Below are positions 1 through 7,393 of a stretch of DNA of 64,000 nucleotides, piece after piece. Source of the DNA: G963668185 sp965237445. Its GTDB lineage: Bacteria > Chloroflexota > Dehalococcoidia > Lucifugimonadales > G963668185. The stretch spans positions 1,736,001 to 1,800,000 of the forward strand of contig OZ250142.1 in assembly GCA_965237445.1 (NCBI GenBank). The letters are read 5' to 3'. Below the pieces are notes generated by a model. It was not told the origin of the DNA, made no database searches, and saw only the letters and a list, made by a program, of their open reading frames with translations. Each line of letters begins with the position of its first letter. The stretch's first letter is position 1. The translations under genes and the position numbers were made by a program.

Positions 1-1
1 A

Positions 2-877
2 TTGACTCGAATCGTGGACGCGCCGCAGGAGGAGGTGACTTCCGTTCTCCAGGAAGTCTACTCCGCCCCCATCAACGATCATCTGGTGGGGGCGCGGGTC
101 CAGGAGATGAAGAGTAACGGCGCCCATGGCGCCGTTTCCGTTACCCCCGCTAACACCAAGCGGCTAGCTTCCGTCGCCGTCGAGGCAGGCGCGGACATGG
201 TACTCGTCCAGTCAACCGTGACCACCGCGCGCCACATTTCCAAGAGCATACGCGGCCTCATTCTCTCCGAGCTCGTTGAAATGCTGAAGATTCCTGTGAT
301 TGTCGGCAACACCGTCTCGTACGGAGCCACTCTGGAGCTGATGGAGACCGGGATTCAGGGCATCCTGGTCGGTGTCGGTCCCGGCGCCGCCTGCACAACT
401 CGGGAAGTCACCGGCATAGGCGTTCCTCAGGTCACTGCAACCCTGGAATGCGCTGCGGCGCGCGACGCTTTCTTCAAGGACACAGGAAAGTACGTTCCAA
501 TCATCACCGATGGCGGAATCCGCACCGGCGGAGACCTCTGCAAGTCGTTCGCGTGCGGCGCCGACGCCGTGATGATCGGCACGCCGTTCGCGCAGGCCGA
601 AGAAGCCCCCGGCAGAGGCCACAACTGGGGCATGGCCGCGCCCCACGCCGCGCTGCCAAGGGGCACTCGCGTAAACGTCGGCGTGAAGGGCAGCCTGGAG
701 CAGATTCTGTACGGTCCGACGTCCGTGACCAACGGCACGCAGAACCTCCTCGGCGCGCTGCAGGGCTGCATGAGCTACCTGGGCGCCATGGACATCCGCG
801 AAATGCACTCCGCTGAGATGGTCGTAGCACCGGCGGTCAAGACCGAAGGAAAGCACTACCAGCTCGGCTTCGAGTAG
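2..877 (+). CDS. IMP dehydrogenase-family protein, GuaB3-like (5' end cut off)
   Basis: C-terminal ~290 residues of an IMPDH/GMP-reductase family (beta/alpha)8 enzyme; the frame is open to the window edge, so the annotated TTG is not the real start and perhaps 80-100 residues are missing. The nucleotide-binding catalytic loop is visible as GVGPGAACTTREVTGIG with the catalytic Cys, followed by the phosphate-binding DGGIRTGGD and GADAVMIGTPFA. The spacing GAACTTRE, rather than GSICTTR, and the short C-terminus resemble the GuaB3 subgroup that many Actinobacteria and Cyanobacteria carry beside a true GuaB. Role in purine nucleotide interconversion is by family; GuaB3 substrate assignment is not certain from sequence. 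Confidence 0.85.
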   Translation: MTRIVDAPQEEVTSVLQEVYSAPINDHLVGARVQEMKSNGAHGAVSVTPANTKRLASVAVEAGADMVLVQSTVTTARHISKSIRGLILSELVEMLKIPVIVGNTVSYGATLELMETGIQGILVGVGPGAACTTREVTGIGVPQVTATLECAAARDAFFKDTGKYVPIITDGGIRTGGDLCKSFACGADAVMIGTPFAQAEEAPGRGHNWGMAAPHAALPRGTRVNVGVKGSLEQILYGPTSVTNGTQNLLGALQGCMSYLGAMDIREMHSAEMVVAPAVKTEGKHYQLGFE

Positions 878-1014
878 TCCCACTGCCTGCTTGAGTTTCT
901 CCTTCCGTTACTGAAGATACTCCTAAGCCTTGGGTGAGTATCAAGAATCTCCTTCCCTTTGTCGGAGACCTTTGCGTCGCCGTCACTCTCGCCACCAGAT
1001 GTGGCTTTCTGACC

Positions 1015-1038
1015 CCTTCCCCAGTCTGCTGGGGAAGG
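1015..1038. repeat. dispersed palindrome, copy 1 (of 4)
   Basis: Near-perfect hairpin CCTTCCCCAG/CTGGGGAAGG with a short TCTG loop, followed by a GGGATGGGG tail. Related copies lie at about 7574-7599, 9083-9104 (degraded) and 31625-31649, always between genes. Here it lies in the 255-base gap after the IMPDH-family gene and could serve as a transcript end. The rest of the gap (878-1132) shows no gene. Confidence 0.7.
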
Positions 1039-1132
1039 TCGGGATGGGGTTTCCCCGGCACCCATCAACTCATGCCAATGTTTTCCAAAGGGGAAAGGCT
1101 CAGCCCGTTCTGAGGCTACAGATGCGGCGACG

Positions 1133-1702
1133 GTGATTGCCTCCGAATTCGGCGACCGCCGGCTTGAACGCCCACCCTCGCTTCAAGACGTAACCGACAC
1201 TCCCGGCGCGTACGTGCTCTTCCTCGAACTGCCGCGTCCCGCCTGCGTCTCCGTTGGCGCACTCGGCAACCTGGACTTCCCCGCCGCTTCTTACGCGTAC
1301 GTCGGCTCGGCGATGGGCGGCCTCTCCCGCCGCGTTCGACGCTACGCTCGGCCCGTCACACGGCCCCGCTGGCACATCGACTACATGCTCCCTTACACGC
1401 GAAACGTCACCCTCCTGACCGCCGAGTCGCACGAACGCATCGAGTGCAAAATCGCAATGGCCCTCGCCGGGTCGCTGCCCTCCGTGCCCCGCTTCGGCTC
1501 TAGCGACTGCCGTTGCGAGAGCCACCTCTTCTCCGCGTCCCACTACGAAGAAGCTCTCGCCGCCGCTTCGGATGCCATCCGTCACACCGGAGCCGTTCCC
1601 ACGCTCCACCAAGCGTCGCCCTGTAGCCACCTCGCACGCTCACCAAGTCCTGCCAGACCGCACAACATTATTTGTCATTTCGAGCGAAGCCGAGAAATCT
1701 AA
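1133..1702 (+). CDS. DUF123 (GIY-YIG-like) family protein with repeat-derived C-terminus
   Basis: About 160 residues match the DUF123 domain, often fused to or near endonuclease III: GAYVLFLEL at residue ~25, YAYVGSAMGGLSRRVRR near 56-72, WHIDYMLPY near 83, ECKIAMAL near 104 and the metal-like FGSSDCRCESHLF near 120-133. Function in the family is unproven; a nuclease fold is inferred. GTG start at 1133; no strong ribosome site is visible. The last ~30 codons run into the 121-bp dispersed repeat (ending CHFERSREI), so the natural stop was probably lost or overwritten when the repeat arrived. Alone, not in an obvious operon. Confidence 0.8.
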   Translation: MIASEFGDRRLERPPSLQDVTDTPGAYVLFLELPRPACVSVGALGNLDFPAASYAYVGSAMGGLSRRVRRYARPVTRPRWHIDYMLPYTRNVTLLTAESHERIECKIAMALAGSLPSVPRFGSSDCRCESHLFSASHYEEALAAASDAIRHTGAVPTLHQASPCSHLARSPSPARPHNIICHFERSREI

Positions 1703-1950
1703 GAGCGTCGTCACAGGAAAATCGCTGCTGCGACACATCTCCGCACGTAACCCTCACGCACGCTCGCCAGTTCCTGCCAGACCGCACAGCAATTGTCATT
1801 TCGAGCGAAGCCGAGAAATCTCAGATCGTCGTCAAGGGAAATCGCTGCCCCCTCGACACATCTCCGCTCCCTGACACTACGCTCGCGCCGATGGACCTCA
1901 CAACAACAGCGTCGTCCGACTTCTGGTCCCTTCTCCCCTCCGTGGGAGAA
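1614..1950. repeat. 121-bp tandem repeat, locus A (2 units) with shared flanks
   Basis: Two units of a ~121-bp repeat whose core is GTCATTTCGAGCGAAGCCGA; cores start at 1674 and 1795. The left flank beginning CGTCGCCCTGTAGCCACC and the right flank containing CAACAACAGCGTCGTCCGAC both recur at locus B (3949-5369), so the loci are copies of one composite that differ in unit number. It overlaps the 3' end of the DUF123 gene and is followed directly by the IS110 insertion. Confidence 0.95.
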
Positions 1951-1971
1951 GGTTAGCAACTGTCTTGAGTG

Positions 1972-2934
1972 TCAAGAGATTCTGGCAGGCTGAGTGTGTT
2001 TGGTCGGATCCCAGGGTGTCTGGTCTCTCATGATGACGTTGAGGATGGTAAGTAGCTTTCGTATGGAGGCTGTCAGGGCGACCTTCTTTGGTTTGCCTGC
2101 CTCGCACAGACGTGTGTAGAAGGTTTTGATCACCGGATTGAAACGAGTAGCCACGAGGGTCGCCATGTACAAAGCCGACCGGACATGTCCTCGTCCACCC
2201 CATACCGACCGTCTGCCTCGGAAGGTGCCGCTGTCTCGATTATGTGGTGCAACGCCCACGAGAGATGCGATCTGTCTGCGATTGAGTTGGCCGAGTTCAG
2301 GAAGATGTACCAACAGCATGGTGGAGGCCACAGGTCCAATGCCCGGCACGCTACGCAGCAGGTTGACTTTGGGCCGCCACATTGGGCTGGACTTGATCAG
2401 GCTGTCCAGATGCTCATCTAGGTCATCCAACTCACTGTTCAGCCAGGTGATGTGTTGTCTGATTCCGGGCTTGACGGCCATCGGCGCCTTCGACAGGCGG
2501 TGGCGCTCAGCTGTGATCATCCCGACGACCTGGCGGCGCCTGGCAACCAAGCCTCGCAACTTCCTCTCGGCTTCTCCTGGCAGTTTGCGTACAGGCGGCT
2601 TGACGGCCTCTGCGAAGCGAGCCAGCATCAGTGCATCGATCGTGTCGGTCTTGGCCAGCCTCCCCGTAGCACGTGCGAACTCACGGACCTGCCGCGGGTT
2701 GACGACCGATACAGGCAGTCCCGCATCGAACAACTCGGCCGCAACCCTGGTCTCATACCCTCCGGTAGCTTCCAGTACTATGCGCGTAGGACGAAGCGCC
2801 TCAACACGCTGTTTCAATGAGGCGATCCCTTCTGAATCGTTTGCTACCTTCCACAGCTCACCGGTTGGTAAGACCCCAACTACAAACTCAGAGCTTGACA
2901 CATCCACACCGATGTAAACTTCGCCTGATTCCAT
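1972..2934 (-). CDS. IS110-family transposase (bridge-RNA-guided recombinase), 320 aa
   Basis: The N-terminal RuvC-like DEDD domain is intact: D11 in YIGVDVSSSEF, E55 in LEATGGYE, D97 and D100 in KTDTIDALMLARF. The C-terminal Tnp domain has the helix-hairpin-helix-like SVPGIGPVAS at ~195-204 and the catalytic serine region HNRDSGTFRGRR with S235. Length and residue spacing match IS110-group enzymes. ATG at 2934 with the Shine-Dalgarno AAAGGAGG just upstream. Family knowledge: it acts with a structured RNA encoded in the 5' non-coding end, seen here at 2941-3103. All catalytic residues are present and there is no frameshift, so it is probably active. Confidence 0.95.
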   Translation of the reverse strand: MESGEVYIGVDVSSSEFVVGVLPTGELWKVANDSEGIASLKQRVEALRPTRIVLEATGGYETRVAAELFDAGLPVSVVNPRQVREFARATGRLAKTDTIDALMLARFAEAVKPPVRKLPGEAERKLRGLVARRRQVVGMITAERHRLSKAPMAVKPGIRQHITWLNSELDDLDEHLDSLIKSSPMWRPKVNLLRSVPGIGPVASTMLLVHLPELGQLNRRQIASLVGVAPHNRDSGTFRGRRSVWGGRGHVRSALYMATLVATRFNPVIKTFYTRLCEAGKPKKVALTASIRKLLTILNVIMRDQTPWDPTKHTQPARIS

Positions 2935-2940
2935 TCACCC

Positions 2941-3103
2941 CTCCTTTGGACTAAGATCGATGTACTCCCGGGCCCAACCTTGCACATCCGGACTCTCGGG
3001 TCCGACCAACTGTACGGGCTCTTGGGGGAGCTTAGGGGCGTGACGATCATGCTAACCTGCGGTCTCTTGCGACCAAGGATGGACCGATCTGCCACGCCCC
3101 TCC
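2941..3103 (-). ncRNA. predicted IS110 bridge RNA with readable target and donor guides
   Basis: Transcribed with the transposase. The first stem-loop is closed by 3093-3101 with 3034-3042 (9 bp, CACGCCCCT/AGGGGCGTG) and GATC/GATC (3086-3089/3045-3048), with an inner hairpin 3061-3064/3071-3074. On either side of that hairpin sit AGGATG (3076-3081), equal to the target half at 3112-3117, and CTAACCT (3052-3058), complementary to the other target half AGGTTAG (1950-1956). The second stem-loop has outer pairing 2965-2969/3026-3030 and inner hairpin 2989-2993/3000-3004. It holds CAACTGT (3007-3013), identical to the element end 1957-1963, and CTTGCAC (2979-2985), matching the other end CTTGTAT with two wobbles. 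This is the target-loop/donor-loop plan of IS621 bridge RNA. Confidence 0.85.
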
Positions 3104-3113
3104 AAGATACAAG

Positions 3114-3195
3114 GATGAGGGGGATCCGCTTTCACTCAAACGTACTCTCGAAGTTAGAGTGACGCATCGGCCCCAGTCCGCCATCAACCAGGAGG
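3114..3195 (+). repeat. duplicated leader block upstream of the SDR gene (copy A)
   Basis: This block runs from GGATGAGGGGGATCCGC through AACGTACTCTCGAAGTTAGA to CCGCCATCAACCAGGAGG. It recurs with ~85% identity at 5404-5488 before the GH32 gene. Both copies contain the small inverted repeat ACTCT-N7-AGAGT and end in a GGAGG ribosome site. It is the right-hand part of the composite repeat; in copy A it is split from the array by the IS110 element. Confidence 0.85.
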
Positions 3196-3202
3196 TAACT
3201 CC

Positions 3203-3961
3203 ATGGCCGGCCAACTACAGGACAAAGTAGCCCTCGTCACCGGCGCCGCAGCCGGCATCGGCAGGGCAACCGCGCTAGCTATGGCCAGGGAGGGCGCATC
3301 CGTTGTCGTCTCCGATGTCAACGATGAGGGCGGCGAGGAGACCGTAACCCTCATCGGCGACAAGTCTCGTGCCGCGTTCGTCCACGCTGACGTCACGGAC
3401 GTGGACAGCGTCGACGCCCTTGTGAGCAGGACCGTCGAGATGTTTGGCAGGCTGGACTGCGCCGTCAACAACGCCGGCGTTGGGACTGGCGGCAACACCC
3501 GTATGCACGAGACCCCGGACGACACATACGACTACGTCATGGACGTCAACGTTAGGGGCGTCTGGCTCTGCATGAAGCGGGAGATAGTGCAGATGCTGGA
3601 GCAGGGCTCCGGCGCCATTGTCAACACGGCCTCCGGTGCCGGCCTTGTCGCCGTGCCCGGCCTGACTGCGTACGTTGCCTCCAAGCACGCCGTCGTCGGT
3701 CTGACGCGGACCGCCGCCGTCGATTACGCCACCGATGGCATCCGCGTTAACTGCGTCTGCCCCGGCTACATCAAGACCAACATGACCCGCCCGGCATGGT
3801 CCGTCCCCGAGCGCCTCGAGAGCATGGTCGCCCGTGAGCCCATCGGCCGCATCGGCGAGCCTGAAGAGGTCGCAGAGGCCATAGTCTGGCTCTCCTCCGA
3901 CGCCGCATCCTTCGTCACCGGCCACCCCATGTCCGTAGACGGCGGCTACGTCGCCCTGTAG
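3203..3961 (+). CDS. SDR-family NAD(P)-dependent oxidoreductase, 252 aa
   Basis: Classical short-chain dehydrogenase. Cofactor-binding TGAAAGIG at residues 13-20, an acidic D after beta-2 (VVVSD) favouring NAD, NNAG near 90, catalytic Ser in NTASGAG, and YVASK (Tyr/Lys) near 156-160, with the C-terminal DGGYV. Length is typical. Nearest families are glucose 1-dehydrogenase or 3-oxoacyl-ACP reductase-like enzymes; the substrate cannot be assigned. ATG at 3203 follows AGGAGG by 7 bases. The stop codon TAG lies inside the left flank of repeat locus B. The gene is bracketed by direct copies of the composite repeat, so recombination between them could remove it. Confidence 0.9.
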   Translation: MAGQLQDKVALVTGAAAGIGRATALAMAREGASVVVSDVNDEGGEETVTLIGDKSRAAFVHADVTDVDSVDALVSRTVEMFGRLDCAVNNAGVGTGGNTRMHETPDDTYDYVMDVNVRGVWLCMKREIVQMLEQGSGAIVNTASGAGLVAVPGLTAYVASKHAVVGLTRTAAVDYATDGIRVNCVCPGYIKTNMTRPAWSVPERLESMVAREPIGRIGEPEEVAEAIVWLSSDAASFVTGHPMSVDGGYVAL

Positions 3962-5369
3962 CCACCTCGCACGCTCACCAAATCCTGCCAGACCGCACAG
4001 CCCTTGTCATTTCGAGCGAAGCCGAGAAATCTAAGAGCGTCGCAAAGGGACATCGCTGCCCCCGCGACACGTCTCCGCACGTAACCCTCACGCACACTAG
4101 CCAAGTCCTGCCAGCCCGCACAGCACTTGTCATTTCGAGCGAAGGCGAGAAATCTAAAAGCGCCGCAAAGGGACATCGCTGCCCCCGCGACACGTCTCCG
4201 CACGTAACCCGCGCGCGCCAAGTCATGCGAGACCTCACGGCACCTGTCATTTCGAGCGAAGGCGAGAAATCTAAGAGCGTCGTCAAGGAAAATCGCAGCC
4301 CCAGCGACACATCTCCGCACGAAACCCTCGCGCGCGCCGGGTCATGCGAGACCGGACAGCACTTGTCATTTCGAGCGAAGGCGAGAAATCTAAGGGCGTC
4401 GTCAAGGTAAATCGCAGCCCCTCGACACATCTCCGCTCCCTGACACCATGCGCGCGCCGAGTCAGGCCAGCCCGCACAGCAAATGTCATTTCGAGCGAAG
4501 CGGAGAAGTCTCAGATCGTCGTCAAGGGAAATCGCTGCCCCCTCGACACATCTCCGCTCCCTGACACCATGCGCGCGCCGAGTCAGGCCAGCCTGCACAG
4601 CACCTGTCATTTCGAGCGAAGCCGAGAAATCTAAAAGCGTCGTCAAGGAAAATCGCTGTACCCTCGACACGTCTCCGCACGCAACCCTCACGCGCACTAG
4701 CCAAGTCATGCGAGACCTCACAGCACTTGTCATTTCGAGCGAAGGCGAGAAATCTAAGAGCGTCGTCAAAGGAAATCGCAGCCCCCGCGACACGTCTCCG
4801 CACGTAACGCTCACCCGCGCGCGCCAAGTCATGCGAGACCTCACAGCACCTGTCATTTCGAGCGAATCCGAGAAATCTAAGATCGTCGTCAAGGAAAATC
4901 GCAGCCCCCGCGACACACCTCCGCATCCTGACACCATGCGCGCGCCGAGTCATGCGAGCCCTCACAGCACTTGTCATTTCAAGCGAAGCCGAGAAATCCT
5001 AGAGCAGCGGTTTCCTAAACCGCTGCCCCCTCGACACGTCTCCGCACCCTGACACTATGCGCGCGCCAAGTCCTGCCAGCCCGAACAGCAACTGTCATTT
5101 CGAGCGAAGCCGAGAAATCTAAGATCGCCGTCAAGGAAAATCGCAGCCCCCTCGACACACCTCCGCACGTAACCCTCACGCAGGCTCGCCAAATCATGCG
5201 AGCCCTCACAGCACTTGTCATTTCGAGCGAAGCCGAGAAATCTAAGATCGCCGTCAAGGAAAATCGCTGCTCCCTCGACACATCTCCCCACCCTGACACC
5301 ATGCGCGCGCGCCGCTAGGCCTCACAACAACAGCGTCGTCCGACCTCTGGTCCCTTCTCCCCTCCGTGG
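3949..5369. repeat. 121-bp tandem repeat, locus B (11 units) with shared flanks
   Basis: Eleven head-to-tail units with cores (GTCATTTCGAGCGAA) starting at 4006, 4129, 4246, 4365, 4485, 4606, 4729, 4852, 4973, 5094 and 5217; spacing is 117-123 bases. Units consist of the core, an AGAGCGTCGTCAAGG-like segment, CCCTCGACACATCTCCGCAC and a CGCGCGCC-containing linker. Many translated frames exist but all are repeat translations (for example FERSREI), not genes. The flanks are the same as at locus A. No cas genes occur and there are no unique spacers, so this is not a CRISPR. Confidence 0.95.
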
Positions 5370-5403
5370 TACAAGAGCCTGCCCCGAGTCCCTCGAGGGG
5401 TTA

Positions 5404-5488
5404 GGATGAGGGGGAATCCGCAGTTACACAAACGTACTCTCGAAGTCAGAGTTACGATCAGCCCCAACCCGCCATCAACAAATGGAGG
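5404..5488 (+). repeat. duplicated leader block upstream of the GH32 gene (copy B)
   Basis: Counterpart of 3114-3195, uninterrupted here and directly following repeat locus B. It shares CGTACTCTCGAAGTCAGAGT and the GGAGG at its end. The GGAGG is followed by a mini-ORF (5497-5520) rather than the GH32 start. Confidence 0.85.
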
Positions 5489-5496
5489 CAGCACAG

Positions 5497-5520
5497 ATGA
5501 CACCGCGCCCGACGTCGTAA
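5497..5520 (+). CDS. possible 7-residue leader ORF
   Basis: ATG to TAA (MTPRPTS) placed 8 bases after a GGAGG, which is the best ribosome site in the region. It ends 11 bases before the GH32 start, which itself has only a weak site, so translational coupling is possible. No other support; it may be chance. Confidence 0.2.
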   Translation: MTPRPTS

Positions 5521-5531
5521 AATGAATCACA

Positions 5532-7154
5532 ATGAGCGTTCCTGATTACGCATCTCTTGTTCCCCGCTACACCTTCGCGGAAACCCTTGCTGAGCAGGAG
5601 GCCCAACTCGCGGAAAATCCCCTGCTGCGCCGTATGAAGGCGTCTCGCAAGGCGATGGAAGGCGATCGGCACCGGCCTGTTTACCACTACGTCAACCCGG
5701 AAAACACGTTGAACGACCCCAACGGTCTATGTTTCTGGCAGGGTCGTTGGCACCTCTTCTACCAGGGCTATCCGCCCGAAGACCCCAGGCAGCACTGGGG
5801 GCACGCCGTCAGCGATGACCTCATCCACTGGCGCGACCTTCCTTACGCCATCTACCCCGACCCGGAAGAGTGCTGCTTCTCGGGCGCGACCCTCGTGGAG
5901 GACGATCGGGTCATAGCGATGTACCACGGAACGCAGGTCGGCAACATGGTCGCCGTCTCGAGCGATCCTCTTCTGCTCAACTGGGAGAAAGTTACAGGTC
6001 AGCCCGTCATTCCGAAGCCGGAGCCGGACGGTTCGCCGCAGCAGTACACCGTGTTCGATCCCTGCATCTGGAAGAAGGACGGCGTCTACTTCGCTCTCTC
6101 TGCAGGGACGGTGAACGAAGGCCCGGGCGGGAAGAGGGTCGCTGCCGATTTCCTGTTCCGCTCGAAGGACCTGGTGGTTTGGGAGTACCTTCATCCTCTC
6201 ACCGAGGGCGACAGGTTCACATTGGTTGGAGACGACGGTGCCTGTCCCTACTTCTGGCCGATCGGCGACCGGCACATGCTCCTGTTTTTCAGCCACATGA
6301 GTGGTGGCCAGTACCTGCTGGGAGATTACGATGTGGAGCGCGACAAGCTGGTCGTGACTTCGCATGGCCTCTTCAACTTCGGGCCGTCTACCCCGTCGGG
6401 CGTCCACGCTCCCTCCGCGACCCCTGACGGACAGGGTGGGATCATCGTGGTCTTCAACATGAACCCCGGGCTGCCCACAGAGGGTTGGGACCAGATCATG
6501 ACGCTACCCAGGCGCCTTACATTGGCGGGAGGCGACGAAGTGCGGATTGCGCCGGCTGGCGATATCGAGTCCCTGCGGTACGACCATGTGCGGGTTGAAG
6601 CGACCGAGCTGCCCGCCAACGAGGAGGTTGTCCTTGAGGGTATCGAAGGCAGCGCGTTGGAGTTGATCGTCGAACTCGATCCCGGGGAAGCGTCGATGGT
6701 CGAACTCAACGTTCTTCGATCTCCGGAAAGGGAGGAGTACACGCGCATCGCCTTCTTCAAGGACCGGGGGTTCAGAGTCCAGCGTACTTCCGCCCAGCCA
6801 GGAGCGCTCCTCCACAGCGGTCAGCCTGCCGTACGCCCCAGAAGTCAGCCGAGGCCCGTCGAAGTTCGAGAGAGTCTGATCACCCTCGACACATCCTACG
6901 CTTCGACCCTTCCGGGAGCACTTTCCCGCGCCCCCGAGACGGCGCCGTTCCTCCTCGAGCCGGACGAGCCGCTTCAGCTCCGCGTGTTCATCGACCGCAG
7001 CGTCGTAGAGGTGTTCGCGAACGGGAAGCAGTGCGTTGCGGCGCGAGTCTATCCCGGCCGCCGGGACAGCACAGGCGTCGGACTGCGCGCCCAGGGCAGC
7101 GCCGCCCAGTTGCGATCCCTTGACGCCTGGAAGATGAAGAACATTTACACGTAG
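5532..7154 (+). CDS. GH32 family glycoside hydrolase (sucrose/fructan hydrolase-like), 540 aa
   Basis: Five-bladed propeller plus C-terminal beta-sandwich. The nucleophile motif NDPNG is at 61-65 (D62), WGHAVSDDLIHW near 89-100, SGAT near 117, and the FDP transition-state motif near 175-177. The usual WECP acid/base motif reads DGACPYF (235-241), so the expected Glu is Ala: either catalysis is altered or a nearby Asp (234/235) substitutes. FIDRSVVEVFANG marks the C-terminal module. Family reaction: release of fructose from beta-fructosides. A ROK fructokinase follows downstream on the other strand. The 3' end has been tandemly duplicated (see 7224-7337). Confidence 0.85.
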   Translation: MSVPDYASLVPRYTFAETLAEQEAQLAENPLLRRMKASRKAMEGDRHRPVYHYVNPENTLNDPNGLCFWQGRWHLFYQGYPPEDPRQHWGHAVSDDLIHWRDLPYAIYPDPEECCFSGATLVEDDRVIAMYHGTQVGNMVAVSSDPLLLNWEKVTGQPVIPKPEPDGSPQQYTVFDPCIWKKDGVYFALSAGTVNEGPGGKRVAADFLFRSKDLVVWEYLHPLTEGDRFTLVGDDGACPYFWPIGDRHMLLFFSHMSGGQYLLGDYDVERDKLVVTSHGLFNFGPSTPSGVHAPSATPDGQGGIIVVFNMNPGLPTEGWDQIMTLPRRLTLAGGDEVRIAPAGDIESLRYDHVRVEATELPANEEVVLEGIEGSALELIVELDPGEASMVELNVLRSPEREEYTRIAFFKDRGFRVQRTSAQPGALLHSGQPAVRPRSQPRPVEVRESLITLDTSYASTLPGALSRAPETAPFLLEPDEPLQLRVFIDRSVVEVFANGKQCVAARVYPGRRDSTGVGLRAQGSAAQLRSLDAWKMKNIYT

Positions 7155-7187
7155 CAACGCCCGTGACGGGCAACCTCCGCCTGTAGA

Positions 7188-7206
7188 GGCGGGTCTCAGA
7201 CCCGCC
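7188..7206 (+). terminator. hairpin after the GH32 gene
   Basis: GGCGGGTCT/AGACCCGCC, a 9-bp stem with minimal loop, followed by TTCC. It lies 34 bases after the stop and is preceded by a second small stem GCCCG-TGA-CGGGC. The pair is repeated in the duplicated copy at ~7342-7390. It is a likely transcript end but the U-tract is poor. Confidence 0.45.
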
Positions 7207-7223
7207 TTCCCCCTCATGATCAT

Positions 7224-7337
7224 GCGCGAGTCAATCCCGGCCGCCGGGACAGCACCGGCGCCGGTCTGCGAGCCCAGGGCAGCGCCGCCGAGTTGCGTTC
7301 TCTGGACACCCGGAAGATGAAGAGCAATTACACGTAG
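7224..7337 (+). pseudogene. tandemly duplicated 3' end of the GH32 gene
   Basis: Offset by 183 bases from 7041-7154, this repeats the last ~38 codons of the GH32 gene including its TAG and the following palindromes (to ~7393), with about 85% identity. It has no start and no upstream part, so it is a dead fragment. Substitutions mostly preserve the reading frame. Confidence 0.85.
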
Positions 7338-7393
7338 CAACGCTCGTGACGGGCAACCTCTCCCTGTAGTGGCGGGTCTGAGACCCGCCTTCC

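Larger units (their letters stand above)
1955..3113 (-). mobile_element. IS110-family insertion sequence, complete, with both junctions resolved
   Basis: The element lies between GGTTAG (ending 1956) and AGGATGAGG (from 3112). The paralogous locus B reads GGTTAGGATGAGG without the insert at 5399-5411, so the empty site is seen directly. Insertion gives no target duplication except the two-base core AG (CT in element orientation), found at 1955-1956 and again at 3112-3113. That is the IS110 pattern: no terminal inverted repeats and a dinucleotide core. Length is ~1.16 kb. It holds one transposase gene and a 5' non-coding region of 177 bases. Confidence 0.9.

Noticed and set aside
212..883. 223-codon antisense ORF opposite the IMPDH gene
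   Set aside because: High-GC shadow frame; the sense strand has clear IMPDH motifs.
3975..5302. Long open frames (up to 320 codons) across the array
   Set aside because: They are translations of the tandem repeat on both strands; no start context or domain.
3949..5369. CRISPR-like regular array
   Set aside because: Units of ~121 bp are homologous along their whole length, with no unique spacers and no cas genes.
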